DNA of 64,000 nt from JAHFUA01 sp963808725 (GTDB lineage: Bacteria > Acidobacteriota > Terriglobia > Terriglobales > Acidobacteriaceae), in NCBI GenBank assembly GCA_963808725.1, contig CAWEGO010000003.1:863806-927805 (forward strand). The letters are read 5' to 3'. A program made the position numbers and the translations under genes. The notes under the pieces were generated by a model, which searched no databases, had not been told where the DNA came from, and saw nothing but the letters and a program-made list of their open reading frames with translations. This document shows positions 15,709-24,846 of the stretch, one piece after another (position 1 is the first letter of the stretch; each line of letters opens with the position of its first letter).

Positions 15709-16464
15709 CTAAACGTGCTGGACCTCCGCCTTCGCGCGGGCACCGGCGGGCAGAGTAGCGAACTGCAGGTTGGTGATCGCCGCCACCGCCGCCAACCGGA
15801 AGTAGCGCTTGTAGGAGACGTAGACCCCAGTCATTACCGGCAGCACCAGCAGCGGCGTCTGCCAGCCCACGTAATGAGTCGCGGTAGCGGCAACGGCGGC
15901 GACGCCCGCGCTCAAGACGAAGTAGGAGAAGGTCAGCGTCAGCATTTCGCGCCACACCGTCAGCGGGTTGTGGTTTTCGGTGAGCGCGATCACCGTCGCC
16001 ACCGGCAGGGTGTCGGCCACCAGAAAGGCTGCGCCCGCCAGCGCGATCAGCAGCGACTTCGCCGCCAGCGAAGGGATGGCCGCGCTGGAGCGGAACACCA
16101 GTTCCGCCACCGCCACCGCCACGACCAGGGTTGAGACGTTGAACAACACCTGCACCGGTTTCATGCGCCAGCCCTTGGCGGGCAGGGCCTGGATGAAGGC
16201 GGAGACGGCTGCGATCAGCACCGTCTCCGAGAAACTCAGTTCCGCCAGGGCGATCAGGATAAACGGCAGGTTCACCGACATGTTCCCGGTGGTCCCCGGC
16301 AGCTTGACCTTCAGCCGCGAGGCGATGGCGGCGATGATCAGAAACGATAGGAAGCGGACCGGATCCTTCCACTCCCACTGCATCAGCCCGCTCGCCAGTG
16401 CCGCCACTCCCGCCGTCACCATGGCACCGATGAAGAGCTTCGCGTTGGTACTCATGTGCTTCAT
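15709..16464 (-). CDS. Stand-alone multi-pass membrane sensor domain, paralogue of the N-terminus of the HD-GYP/GGDEF protein
   Basis: A 251-residue integral membrane protein with about eight hydrophobic helices and no soluble output domain. It aligns along its length with the N-terminal 220 residues of the divergent protein at 18903. Shared features include LKVKLPG/LKVQLPG, MSVNLPFILIALAELS/MSVNFLFILIGILELS, FNVSTLV/FNVFSMM and YVGWQTPLLVLPVM/WVGWQTSLLVLPIM. It therefore resembles the MASE-type sensors found at the front of signalling proteins, but on its own. It has a ribosome site (GAGGAAGG) before the ATG and lies 30 bases after the subtilase gene in the same operon. The ligand is unknown. 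Confidence 0.75.
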   Translation of the reverse strand: MKHMSTNAKLFIGAMVTAGVAALASGLMQWEWKDPVRFLSFLIIAAIASRLKVKLPGTTGNMSVNLPFILIALAELSFSETVLIAAVSAFIQALPAKGWRMKPVQVLFNVSTLVVAVAVAELVFRSSAAIPSLAAKSLLIALAGAAFLVADTLPVATVIALTENHNPLTVWREMLTLTFSYFVLSAGVAAVAATATHYVGWQTPLLVLPVMTGVYVSYKRYFRLAAVAAITNLQFATLPAGARAKAEVQHV

Positions 16465-16494
16465 GGACCTTCCTCTGTTTGCGCTGTTCTCCGC

Positions 16495-18402
16495 TTAACG
16501 ACTGCAACTGACTGCGTGGGTGGAGGTGAGGTGGCAATCTCCAGGATCGCCGTCGCTCATTACCTGGTTCGGGTTTCCACCCTTGGGAACCGAGGCGCCC
16601 CAAATGAGGCTGGTTGCGGCGTCGGCACTCCCGGTAGTGGCGCCCCAAACTAGCGAGCTGCCCCACAGCACCGAGCTGCCGCTCACAAAAACATTGGTAC
16701 CCCAGACCACGCTTGATCCCCACAGCACGGAAGTACCCCAGAGCACCGATACCCCGCTGACCGTGGTCTGCGACAGGCTGACGGCGCCGGTTTTCGAGTT
16801 GTACACCGCGGTGGGCGAGAGCGCAGCGCCGCTGCCTCGATCGGTGTCTTCCATCGCGGCGGCGGCGTTCAGGACCCCGGCGCCGTAGGTGAAGATGTCG
16901 CCCTCCTCCTGATAGACATTGCCCAGCGAGTCCACGACCGTGCTGTATGCCGGGTAGCCCTTGAAGGCCGTCTTCATTAGCCGCGCCTTGACCAGGTCGG
17001 GGGTGAGCGACGGATTTTGCTGGATCATCAGGGCGGCGGTGCCGGCGACCAGCGGCGTTGCCATGCTGGTGCCGCTCAGGGTGAAGTACATGGGGCTGCC
17101 ATACTTGGAGCCGCAGGAGGTGTCGTTCCAGTTGCAGGGATACACGTCAAAGCTTGGATAGGCCAACACGAGCGCAGATTTAGCCGCCAGCAGCGAGGCC
17201 ACCATGTTGCCCGAAGCCACGATGTCCGGCTTGACGATGTGATCGACCAGCGTCGGCCCCTTGGAGCTGAAGCTGGCAACGGAGTCGTTGGCGGGGTTGG
17301 CATAAAAGGCGTCGATCGCCCCAACTGTAATCACGTAAGGGTCGTTGCCCGGTGCGGTGATGGTGGCGTACCCATCGGTGGCCAAGGTGCGCCCGTAATT
17401 GCCCGCCGCTACCACTACCACGATGCCTGCCTTCCAAGCCTGCTCCACTGCTTGGCACAACGGGTCCAGGGTGTAGCTCTCGTAGACCGGTCGCCCCAGC
17501 GACAGGTTCATTACCTGGATGTTGTACTTGCTCTTCAGCGAGATGGCCTGAGAGATGGCGGAAATTACGATGCTGTCAGTGCTGAGGCCGTTGGCATCCA
17601 GCACCCGCAGATTGATGAGGTTGGCGTTCGGCGCCACGCCGATGTACTCGTACGTATAGTCGTCTTCCGAGCTCTCGCCGTTGCCCGCGGCGAGTCCGGC
17701 GACATGCGTGCCGTGGCCGTAGGCATCGCCGGTGCTGGAGTCCCCATGGACAAAACTTTGGCTGTAAACCACCCGCGAGCTGCTGTACCGCGAGTTGGAG
17801 TTTAGATCAGGATGGGAATAGATGCCGCTGTCCACGATGGCAATGCCCACGCCTGAGCCGTCGTAGCCATAACCCTGAGCGATGTCAGCCTCGACCGCTT
17901 GCATGGACGAATCCAATCCCGTCTCGCTGCTCAGCCTGACCTTGTTATCCAGCGACACGTAGGCGACATCGGCATCGTTCACCAACTCCACCACCGCGGA
18001 AAGCGGCAGCGTGTAGGCTTCCGACTTGATCAACCCCAAATGTACTTTAGAGCGACCACCCAGGCTCATGACCCGGTCCAGGTGCTTCTGCTGCGGCGTC
18101 ACCTGATACTGCACGATGATGTCGACCACCACGGAAGGCTCCGCCGTATCCAACAACTGCTGCAGCGGCGGGCTGACCTGGGCGTGTCCGCCCTGACCGT
18201 TGGCGCAGGTGCCCGGCGCGGCCAGCAGCACTAAGAACGCCACCAACAGGGCGGCGATCCGTCCGCCACAAAAATCGAACCCGCACCCAGCGGGCTTCTG
18301 CCCCGGCTGCTCGTTGCCGTTCTTGTTGTCGTTGTTGCCGGCGCCCCAGCCGGCGCTGCTGCTGAGGGGCGGATAGGTTCTGATCTCGGTCTGCTGTCTC
18401 AT
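16495..18402 (-). CDS. Secreted S8 family serine peptidase (subtilase) with C-terminal WG repeats
   Basis: A 635-residue subtilisin-like protease. It has a long N-terminal leader before a hydrophobic export segment (about residues 49-67), a propeptide-like region, then the catalytic domain. Asp191 (AIVDSGIYSHPD), His230 (GHGTHVAGLAAG), oxyanion Asn335 (VAAGN) and Ser446 (GTSMATP) are all present. Residues about 545-610 carry six or so VLWGTS/VVWGTN-type repeats. Such tails are seen on acidobacterial subtilases and are presumably surface or adhesion elements. It is first in an operon with the membrane sensor at 15709 and divergent from the cyclic-di-GMP protein at 18903. Confidence 0.92.
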   Translation of the reverse strand: MRQQTEIRTYPPLSSSAGWGAGNNDNKNGNEQPGQKPAGCGFDFCGGRIAALLVAFLVLLAAPGTCANGQGGHAQVSPPLQQLLDTAEPSVVVDIIVQYQVTPQQKHLDRVMSLGGRSKVHLGLIKSEAYTLPLSAVVELVNDADVAYVSLDNKVRLSSETGLDSSMQAVEADIAQGYGYDGSGVGIAIVDSGIYSHPDLNSNSRYSSSRVVYSQSFVHGDSSTGDAYGHGTHVAGLAAGNGESSEDDYTYEYIGVAPNANLINLRVLDANGLSTDSIVISAISQAISLKSKYNIQVMNLSLGRPVYESYTLDPLCQAVEQAWKAGIVVVVAAGNYGRTLATDGYATITAPGNDPYVITVGAIDAFYANPANDSVASFSSKGPTLVDHIVKPDIVASGNMVASLLAAKSALVLAYPSFDVYPCNWNDTSCGSKYGSPMYFTLSGTSMATPLVAGTAALMIQQNPSLTPDLVKARLMKTAFKGYPAYSTVVDSLGNVYQEEGDIFTYGAGVLNAAAAMEDTDRGSGAALSPTAVYNSKTGAVSLSQTTVSGVSVLWGTSVLWGSSVVWGTNVFVSGSSVLWGSSLVWGATTGSADAATSLIWGASVPKGGNPNQVMSDGDPGDCHLTSTHAVSCSR

Positions 18403-18902
18403 AGTCGTTTGACCCGCGCCCCTTCAAAAGCAGGCCGCGGGCCAATCGGCAATCCAACCTAAGTTGCTGGACAATAACGGGAAACGCCGACTGGGAAGGA
18501 AAGCGGTGGGAGACAACTTGGCGCCATGGCTGGGCCCATGCGCCAACTTGTCGCCGAGCCGCAGACGGGCGAAGCAGCGCGACCATCGCCTGGAAGCTGG
18601 CCGTCGCGCGCCGCGGAGGAGCGCGGGCGCATGCTGCCGCCCGCGATGCTGGCCCCCTCCCGTTCAGCCACCTTTGTAATGTGTACAGGCAGTTACATTC
18701 AGAGGATTGTTGAGGCTGCTCCCGCGGGCTCGGGACAAAATGTCTGCGGTACCGGTGTGGTTGCGACAGATTGTCGCTCATTGCGCCCCGACGCGCCCCA
18801 ACGAGAATGGCTAATCCGTTTAGAACGCTAGGGAATGGTCTGGTGGGGTCGCTCTCGCGATTGGCCTCCCGCTTGCCGATAAAGGTAGAGAGAAATCCCT
18901 CT
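18403..18902. other. 500-bp divergent intergenic region with a strong inverted repeat
   Basis: No gene is supported here. At 18512-18552, GACAACTTGGCGCCATGG and CCATGCGCCAACTTGTC form a long near-perfect hairpin (one bulged C, 6-base loop). A weaker dyad (AATGT...ACATT) lies near 18677-18700. The region must hold the divergent promoters of the subtilase operon and the cyclic-di-GMP/ABC operon. The hairpin may be an operator or an RNA leader. It does not match the GEMM riboswitch consensus as far as I can read. Confidence 0.5.
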
Positions 18903-21335
18903 ATGCCGAAGCGAGCCCTAGCGTTCATTTTCCTGACGGCGTCTCTGGGAGCGGCGTTGCTGGCCGTCGGGGCGCTGCGCTGGGAATCGCACGACAGCCT
19001 GCGCTTCGCTTGCTATCTCATCGTGGCGTTGCTGGCTTCCGGCCTGAAGGTGCAGTTGCCCGGCATCGACGGCACCATGTCGGTGAACTTCCTGTTCATC
19101 CTGATTGGCATCCTGGAATTGTCCTTGCCGGAAACCTTGCTGATCGGTTGCGCTTCCGGCCTGGTGCAGTGCCTGTGGAACACTCGCACCGCGCCCGCGC
19201 CCATCAAGGTAATTTTCAACGTGTTCAGCATGATGGCGCCGGCCATCGCGCTCTCATCTTTTGCCTATCACGGGCTGGCGCCGGTGCTGCACAACAGCGT
19301 GCCGCTGCTGCTGATCGCCGCCGCCTGCGCCTACTTTCTGAGCAACACCATCCCGGTGGCCATCGTGATCTCGCTCACCGAGGGCAAATCGTTCCGCAAG
19401 ATCTGGGCGGAGTGCTACTTCTGGTCGTTCCCTTACTACCTGGTGGGAGCCGCCATCGCCGGCCTGGTGAGCGCGCTGAACCGCTGGGTGGGCTGGCAGA
19501 CTTCGCTGCTGGTGCTCCCCATCATGTACTGGATCTACCGCTCCTATCGTCTGTACCTGGGACGGTTGCACGATGAGAAGCGGCACGTGGAAGAGATGGC
19601 CGGCCTGCACCTGCGCACCATCGAAGCCCTGGCCCTGGCCATCGAGGCCAAGGACACCACCACCCACGACCACCTGCAGCGGGTGCGGGTGTACGCGCTG
19701 GAAATCGCCAAAGAGCTGGAGTTGAACGAGGCGGAGATCGAGGCGCTGCGCGCCGCCGCCCTGCTGCACGACATCGGCAAGCTGGCCGTGCCCGAGCACA
19801 TCATCAACAAGCCCGGCCGCCTGACCCCGGAAGAATTCGAAAAGATGAAGATCCATCCGGTGGTAGGGGCGGAGATTCTCAAACACGTTGGCTTTCCTTA
19901 TCCGGTGGTGCCCATCGTGCGCTCCCATCACGAGAAGTGGAATGGCAGCGGCTATCCTGACGGGCTGCGGGGAATCGAGATTCCCATGGGCGCGCGCATC
20001 TTGGGCGCCGTGGATTGCCTGGACGCGCTGGCCTCCGACCGCCAGTATCGCCGCGCCCTGCCGCTGGATCAGGCCATGGAGCACGTGGCCCGCGCCGCCG
20101 GCACCGAGTTCGACCCCCGCGTGGTGGACGTGCTGAAGCGGCGTTACATCGAGCTGGAGCGCCTGGCCCAGGCCACCTCCTCCGAACCCATGCAGCCTCG
20201 GCTGTCCACCGACGTCAAGATCGAGCGCGGCCTGGAGCCCTCCGCCGGCTTTGAGCAAACCGCGCCCTCGCCCTCGGTCAACGATTCCGAGAGCTTCCTT
20301 ACTTCTATCGCTGCCGCCCGCCAGGAAGCGCAGACCCTGTTCGAGCTCAGCCACGACCTGGGCAGCACGCTCAGCCTGGACGAAACTTTGTCCCTGCTCA
20401 CGGTGCGGCTGAAGAAGCTGGTGCCCTACGATTCGGTTGCCATCTATATCTGCCGCGGCAACAACCTGATACCGCAGTACGTGAGCGGCGACAACTTCCG
20501 CCTCTTCTCCGCGCTGGAGATTCCCATGGGGCAAGGCTTGTCGGGATGGGTGGCGCAGAACCACAAGCCCATCGTCAACGGCAATCCTTCGGTCGAGCCC
20601 GGCTACCTCAACGACGACACCAAGTTCAGCACCCTGCGCTCGGCCCTGGCGGTGCCGCTGGAAGGCGTGGCGGGAGTGGTGGGAGTGCTGGCGCTCTACA
20701 AGGCGGAGCGCGACGCCTTTACCAACGACCACCTGCGGGTACTGCTGGCCATCGCCTCCAAGGTCGGCATCTGCATCGAGAACGCCTTGAAGTTCCAGCA
20801 GGCGGAAAGTTCGGCCACCACCGACTATCTCACTGGCTTGCCCAACGCACGCTCCTTGTTCTTGCACCTGGACCGCGAGCTGGCGCGCTGCAAACGCAGC
20901 CACACCCCGCTGGCGGTGATGGTCTGCGACCTGGACGGCTTCAAGCAGATCAACGACCGCTTCGGCCACCTGGAAGGCAACAAAGTGCTGCGCATCTTCG
21001 CCGACTTCATGAAGGCGATCTGCCGCGAGTACGACTACGTGGCCCGCATGGGCGGCGACGAGTTCGTGATCGTGGCCCCCGGGATGACGCCCCAGGCGGC
21101 CGAAGACAAAGGCGCGCACCTGCTGTCGCTGGCCCGCGAAGCCGGGCGCCAGGTCTGCGGCCACGATTTCCTCTCCGTCAGCTTCGGCTGCGCCTTCTAT
21201 CCCGAGGCCGGCTGTGACGCCGAGCAGTTGCTCAGCGAAGCCGACCGCCGCATGTACGTCGTCAAGCAGGCTACCCACGAGCGTGCCGCCGCGCTCACGC
21301 AGGGCCACTCGGCCTCCCCCGCCGTGGTGAATTAA
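18903..21335 (+). CDS. Membrane-bound GAF/HD-GYP/GGDEF cyclic-di-GMP turnover protein
   Basis: An 811-residue protein combining a multi-pass membrane sensor (about 1-220), an HD-GYP phosphodiesterase domain (HD pair at 289-290, LLHDIGKLAVPE; HHEKWNGSGYPDG near 342), a GAF domain (about 470-632) and a GGDEF diguanylate cyclase domain (MGGDEFVIV near 717). Both catalytic signatures look intact, so it may both make and break cyclic-di-GMP. The order HD-GYP before GGDEF is unusual. The start at 18903 (MPKRALAF) puts the first helix at the N-terminus; upstream in-frame starts exist (ATG 18807, 18771) without better ribosome sites. The downstream ABC transporter begins 9 bases after the stop, suggesting one operon. 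Confidence 0.9.
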   Translation: MPKRALAFIFLTASLGAALLAVGALRWESHDSLRFACYLIVALLASGLKVQLPGIDGTMSVNFLFILIGILELSLPETLLIGCASGLVQCLWNTRTAPAPIKVIFNVFSMMAPAIALSSFAYHGLAPVLHNSVPLLLIAAACAYFLSNTIPVAIVISLTEGKSFRKIWAECYFWSFPYYLVGAAIAGLVSALNRWVGWQTSLLVLPIMYWIYRSYRLYLGRLHDEKRHVEEMAGLHLRTIEALALAIEAKDTTTHDHLQRVRVYALEIAKELELNEAEIEALRAAALLHDIGKLAVPEHIINKPGRLTPEEFEKMKIHPVVGAEILKHVGFPYPVVPIVRSHHEKWNGSGYPDGLRGIEIPMGARILGAVDCLDALASDRQYRRALPLDQAMEHVARAAGTEFDPRVVDVLKRRYIELERLAQATSSEPMQPRLSTDVKIERGLEPSAGFEQTAPSPSVNDSESFLTSIAAARQEAQTLFELSHDLGSTLSLDETLSLLTVRLKKLVPYDSVAIYICRGNNLIPQYVSGDNFRLFSALEIPMGQGLSGWVAQNHKPIVNGNPSVEPGYLNDDTKFSTLRSALAVPLEGVAGVVGVLALYKAERDAFTNDHLRVLLAIASKVGICIENALKFQQAESSATTDYLTGLPNARSLFLHLDRELARCKRSHTPLAVMVCDLDGFKQINDRFGHLEGNKVLRIFADFMKAICREYDYVARMGGDEFVIVAPGMTPQAAEDKGAHLLSLAREAGRQVCGHDFLSVSFGCAFYPEAGCDAEQLLSEADRRMYVVKQATHERAAALTQGHSASPAVVN

Positions 21336-21344
21336 GGGGGCGCG

Positions 21345-22205
21345 ATGCAGAAGATCGTCCGGCGCCTGGCAGCGATGGCCGCGGTCGTGCTCGTGGGCGG
21401 ATTGCTGTCGGCCACGTTGGTGCGTCTGGCGCCTGGTTTCGGCGTGGACGAGCAGCAACTGGACGCGCGCCTCAGCACGGAGAGTGTCGAGGCCCTGCGC
21501 CAGGCCCGCGCCGGCGACCGCAACATCGCTCATTTCTACTTTCATTATCTGGGACGCGCTCTGCGCGGCGATCTCGGCGAGTCCCGGACGCTGAATCGTC
21601 CGGTGCGCGAGCTGCTCGCCCAGCGTTTGCCGGTGACCGCGCGCCTGGCCGGACTGGGGCTGCTCGCCGGCTGGTTCTGCGCCGTACTGCTGGCGGTGGG
21701 CGCCACCATGGCCCGCCGTGCCGCCTGCGACCTGGCCGCGACCCTGCTGGGCGGAATCTTCCTCTCTGTGCCCGCCGCGGTGCTGGCCTTGCTGTTCGTC
21801 TTCGCCAACGCTCCCGCCTGCCTGGCGATCGCGCTGGTGGTGTTTCCCAAGGTGTTTTCCTACACCCGCAACCTGCTGGCCCAGAGTTATGACTCGCCGC
21901 ACCTGGTGACCGCCTACGCCAAGGGCGTGGGTCCGCTGCGGATTCTGTTGTGGCACGTGCTGCCGGTGGCGGGCGCGCAGTTGCTGGCGGTGGCGGGGAT
22001 CTCAGTCAGCATCGCGCTGGGCGCGGCCATCCCGGTGGAAGCCCTGTGCGGCATTGCCGGCATCGGCCAGCTTGCGTGGCAGGCGGCCCTGGGTCGCGAC
22101 CTGCCCTTGCTGGTGAATCTGACGGTACTGGTCACCGTGATTACGCTGGCCGCGAACTGGGGATCGGAATTGGCGGGACAGAGTTTCCGGACGAGTGCAG
22201 CATGA
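21345..22205 (+). CDS. Peptide-type ABC transporter permease (DppB/OppB family)
   Basis: This 286-residue inner-membrane permease has a first helix at the N-terminus, a periplasmic loop and five further helices. The loop to the ATPase carries an EAA-like motif AYAKGVGPLRILLWHVLP. It is slightly shorter than typical DppB. GGGGGCG precedes the ATG. Its stop overlaps the start of the next permease (ATGA), and it begins 9 bases after the cyclic-di-GMP gene. Substrate is probably oligopeptides or another family 5 ligand (nickel complexes and glycosides are alternatives). Confidence 0.88.
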   Translation: MQKIVRRLAAMAAVVLVGGLLSATLVRLAPGFGVDEQQLDARLSTESVEALRQARAGDRNIAHFYFHYLGRALRGDLGESRTLNRPVRELLAQRLPVTARLAGLGLLAGWFCAVLLAVGATMARRAACDLAATLLGGIFLSVPAAVLALLFVFANAPACLAIALVVFPKVFSYTRNLLAQSYDSPHLVTAYAKGVGPLRILLWHVLPVAGAQLLAVAGISVSIALGAAIPVEALCGIAGIGQLAWQAALGRDLPLLVNLTVLVTVITLAANWGSELAGQSFRTSAA

Positions 22206-23008
22206 GACGCGTTCGCCAATTCGCCTGGCTGTTGCTGGCGCTGGTGGTGCTGGCGTCATTGGCAGCGCCCTGGTGGGCCCCGGCCGATTACGCCATGCAG
22301 TTCCGCGAGACACCCAACTCTCCGCCTTCGCACCAGCACCTGTTGGGCACCGACGAGCTGGGACGCGACCGGTTCTCGCGCGTCCTCTACGGCACCCGGG
22401 TTTCGCTGCTGATGGCGCCGGCCGCAGCGTTGCTCTCCACCGTGCTGGCCACGCTGGTGGGCGGAGTCGCCGGCTATCTCGGCGGATGGTGGGAGCGCGC
22501 CGCTATGGGCGCCACCGACCTGTTCCTCTCCATGCCGTGGCTGTTCCTGCTGCTGGCAGTGCGAGCCATGCTGCCGCTCAACATCGCGCCTATCACTTCG
22601 GTCGCGGTCACCTTTTTGCTTTTAGGATTGCTGGGATGGGCGGCTTCGGCGCGCGTGCTTTGCGCCGGCGTCCGCGGCTTGCGTGATTCCGATTTCGTTT
22701 TGCAGGCGCGCGCCTCCGGGCTTCGCGGACTGCGCCTGCTGGCCATCCACGTGTTGCCCAACCTCAAGCCGGTGCTCGCGGCGCAGTTCTGGATTTCGAT
22801 TCCCGTCTTCATTATCAGCGAGGCCAATCTCGGCATCCTCGGACTCGGCGTTTCCGAGCCGCTGCCTTCGTGGGGCAGCCTGCTGCGTGAGCTGGAGAGC
22901 TTCACCAGCTTCGGCTTCGAGGCCTGGAAGCTGGCGCCGCTGGTGCTGCTGGTGCTGGTGGTGAGCGGTTTCCAGATCATCCTTTCGCGTGACGAGGTGT
23001 ACGCATGA
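22202..23008 (+). CDS. Peptide-type ABC transporter permease (DppC/OppC family)
   Basis: A 268-residue permease pairing with the gene before. Family features are the N-terminal helix, HLLGTDELGRDRFSRVLYGTRVSL (DppC signature LGTDxxGRDxxSRxxxG), the EAA loop RASGLRGLRLLAIHVLPN and the C-terminal GLGVSEPLPSWGSLL. Translation is coupled at both ends through four-base ATGA overlaps with its neighbours. Confidence 0.92.
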   Translation: MRRVRQFAWLLLALVVLASLAAPWWAPADYAMQFRETPNSPPSHQHLLGTDELGRDRFSRVLYGTRVSLLMAPAAALLSTVLATLVGGVAGYLGGWWERAAMGATDLFLSMPWLFLLLAVRAMLPLNIAPITSVAVTFLLLGLLGWAASARVLCAGVRGLRDSDFVLQARASGLRGLRLLAIHVLPNLKPVLAAQFWISIPVFIISEANLGILGLGVSEPLPSWGSLLRELESFTSFGFEAWKLAPLVLLVLVVSGFQIILSRDEVYA

Positions 23009-24846
23009 AGCGGCGGGGAGTGCGGCCGATTCGAAGTGGCTGTAGCCATTCGATTGTCATGCTGAGCGAGTGCGGGCCGCTTTTGCCCGCACGAGTCGAA
23101 GCACCCCTACCTTCAGGATGTCTTTCGAGTAGGGGTCCTTCGACTCGCGCGCCAAAGCTTGCCCTGAACCAAATCGAAGGGGTGGGCGCGCTCGCTCAGG
23201 ATGACAACACCAGGAGAAACAGCTCCTGGAGAACGGCAGTGGCTCTCGGTCTGTTCCTGCTTTTCTCTCTTTCAGCCTTCGCCCAGTCCGGCGGGGAACT
23301 GAAGTTCTACCTGCACTCCGACCCCAAGACCTTCGACCCACTGGCGGTGGCGGACGACGCTTCCGAAACCATCCGCTACCTGACCGGCGGGGTGCTGCTG
23401 CGCGTCAACCGGCGTACGCAGCAAGCCGAGCCCGAGCTGGCCACCGCGTGGACGATCGCGCGCGACGGCCGCAGCATCACCTTCAACCTGCGCGAGCAGG
23501 TTTATTACTCCGATGGCTCGCCATTCTCCGCCGAGGATGTGGCCTACACCGTCCAGCGGCTGATGGACCCGGCGCTGCACTCGCCCACCGGCGACGCTTT
23601 CCGTTCCGGCTCCGGCGCGGTGCGTACGCGCGTGGATTCGCCGCTGCGCATCACCATCATTTTTCCCGCGCCGGTGGCTGGGATGGACAAGCTCTTCGAC
23701 CAGGTGGCGATCGTCTCCTCGCGCTCGGCCAATAAGGAGCGCGCGGCCCTGGGACCGTTCTACGTGGCCGACTACAAGCCCGATTCCTACGTGCTCTTGA
23801 AGCGCAATCCCAACTACTGGCGGCGCGATGCCGCGGGACGCCAACTGCCCTATCTCGACTCTGTACGCTTGGGCATCCAGCCCAACCGCGATATCGAGAT
23901 GATGAACTTCCGGCGCGGCGAGATCGACCTCATCAACTGGCTGGACAGCGAGTACTTCGACCGGCTGGCGGCGCAGTCGCCGGCGGTGGTGCACGACTCC
24001 GGTCCCGGTCTCGATTCCGAACAGATGTGGTTCAACCAGGCACCCAACGCGCCCATTCCGGCGTACAAGCGGCAGTGGTTCCGCTCCACCAATTTCCGCC
24101 GCGCCGTTTCCGAGGCGATCAATCGCGCCGACCTCAGCCGCGTGGTCTATGGCGGACACGCGCAGCCCGCCGCCGGCCCGGTCTCGCCGGCGAACAAGTT
24201 CTGGTTCAACGCCAAGCTGCACGCGCCGGCCTACGATCCCACCGGCGCCCTGCGCCTGCTGCAGCAGGAGGGCTTCCGTCTGGAAGGCGCTTCGCTGCGC
24301 GACCGCGAAGGCCACGCCGTCGAGTTCTCCATCATCACCAACGCCGGCAACAAACCGCGCGAGCGCATGGCTACCATGATCCAGCAGGACTTGGGAAAGA
24401 TCGGCATCAACGTGCACGTGGTGACGCTGGACTTCGCCTCCCTGCTCGAGCGCATTACCGAGTCCTACAACTATGAGGGCGCGCTGCTGGGCATGGTCAA
24501 CACCGACCTCGATCCCAACGCGCAGATGAACATTTGGCTGAGTTCGGCCGAGAACCACCAGTGGAATCCCAAGCAGAAGTCGCCGGAAACGCCGTGGGAA
24601 GCCGAGATCGACCGCCTGATGAAGGAGCAGGCCGCCAGCCTCGATCCCGCCAAGCGCAAGCTGTGCTTCGACCGCGTGCAGGAGATCGCGGTGGAGCAGC
24701 AGCCGTTCATCTACCTGGTCAACAAGAACGCGCTCTCGGCCGTCTCCGCCACCGTGGCCAACGCCAGCCCGGTGGTGCTGCGGCCACAAACGTACTGGAA
24801 CATCGAGACGCTCAGCATGCGCGTCCAGACTGCGAGCAAGCATTGA
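23005..24846 (+). CDS. Family 5 extracellular solute-binding protein
   Basis: Periplasmic peptide/nickel-type binding protein that delivers substrate to the neighbouring permeases. The mature part starts GGELKFYLHSDPKTFDPLAVAD and contains the family motif AEDVAYTVQRLMDP and a typical C-terminal domain with LDPNAQMNIWLSS. The frame is open from the ATG at 23005, which overlaps the permease stop. However, the first 75 or so codons cross a palindromic repeat (23056-23206) before reaching the signal peptide VALGLFLLFSLSAFAQ. The GTG at 23239, with GGAG seven bases upstream, is a possible replacement start. Mature length is normal. Confidence 0.9.
   Translation: MKRRGVRPIRSGCSHSIVMLSECGPLLPARVEAPLPSGCLSSRGPSTRAPKLALNQIEGVGALAQDDNTRRNSSWRTAVALGLFLLFSLSAFAQSGGELKFYLHSDPKTFDPLAVADDASETIRYLTGGVLLRVNRRTQQAEPELATAWTIARDGRSITFNLREQVYYSDGSPFSAEDVAYTVQRLMDPALHSPTGDAFRSGSGAVRTRVDSPLRITIIFPAPVAGMDKLFDQVAIVSSRSANKERAALGPFYVADYKPDSYVLLKRNPNYWRRDAAGRQLPYLDSVRLGIQPNRDIEMMNFRRGEIDLINWLDSEYFDRLAAQSPAVVHDSGPGLDSEQMWFNQAPNAPIPAYKRQWFRSTNFRRAVSEAINRADLSRVVYGGHAQPAAGPVSPANKFWFNAKLHAPAYDPTGALRLLQQEGFRLEGASLRDREGHAVEFSIITNAGNKPRERMATMIQQDLGKIGINVHVVTLDFASLLERITESYNYEGALLGMVNTDLDPNAQMNIWLSSAENHQWNPKQKSPETPWEAEIDRLMKEQAASLDPAKRKLCFDRVQEIAVEQQPFIYLVNKNALSAVSATVANASPVVLRPQTYWNIETLSMRVQTASKH
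23056..23206. repeat. CCTGAGCGAG-type palindromic element inserted at the 5' end of the binding-protein gene
   Basis: The element is bounded by a 16-bp inverted repeat, TGTCATGCTGAGCGAG and CTCGCTCAGGATGACA (one mismatch). The inner palindrome is CCCCTAC...GTAGGGG followed by TCCTTCGACTCG. Its length (151 bases) and surroundings keep the reading frame open. Related copies lie at 14336 and inside 28826-29032. Confidence 0.7.

Noticed and set aside
19254..21956. 900-codon open frame on the minus strand opposite the HD-GYP/GGDEF and permease genes
   Set aside because: Composition is His/Gln/Gly/Val-rich without any domain, and it mirrors two clearly recognised genes; a shadow caused by GC-rich third positions.
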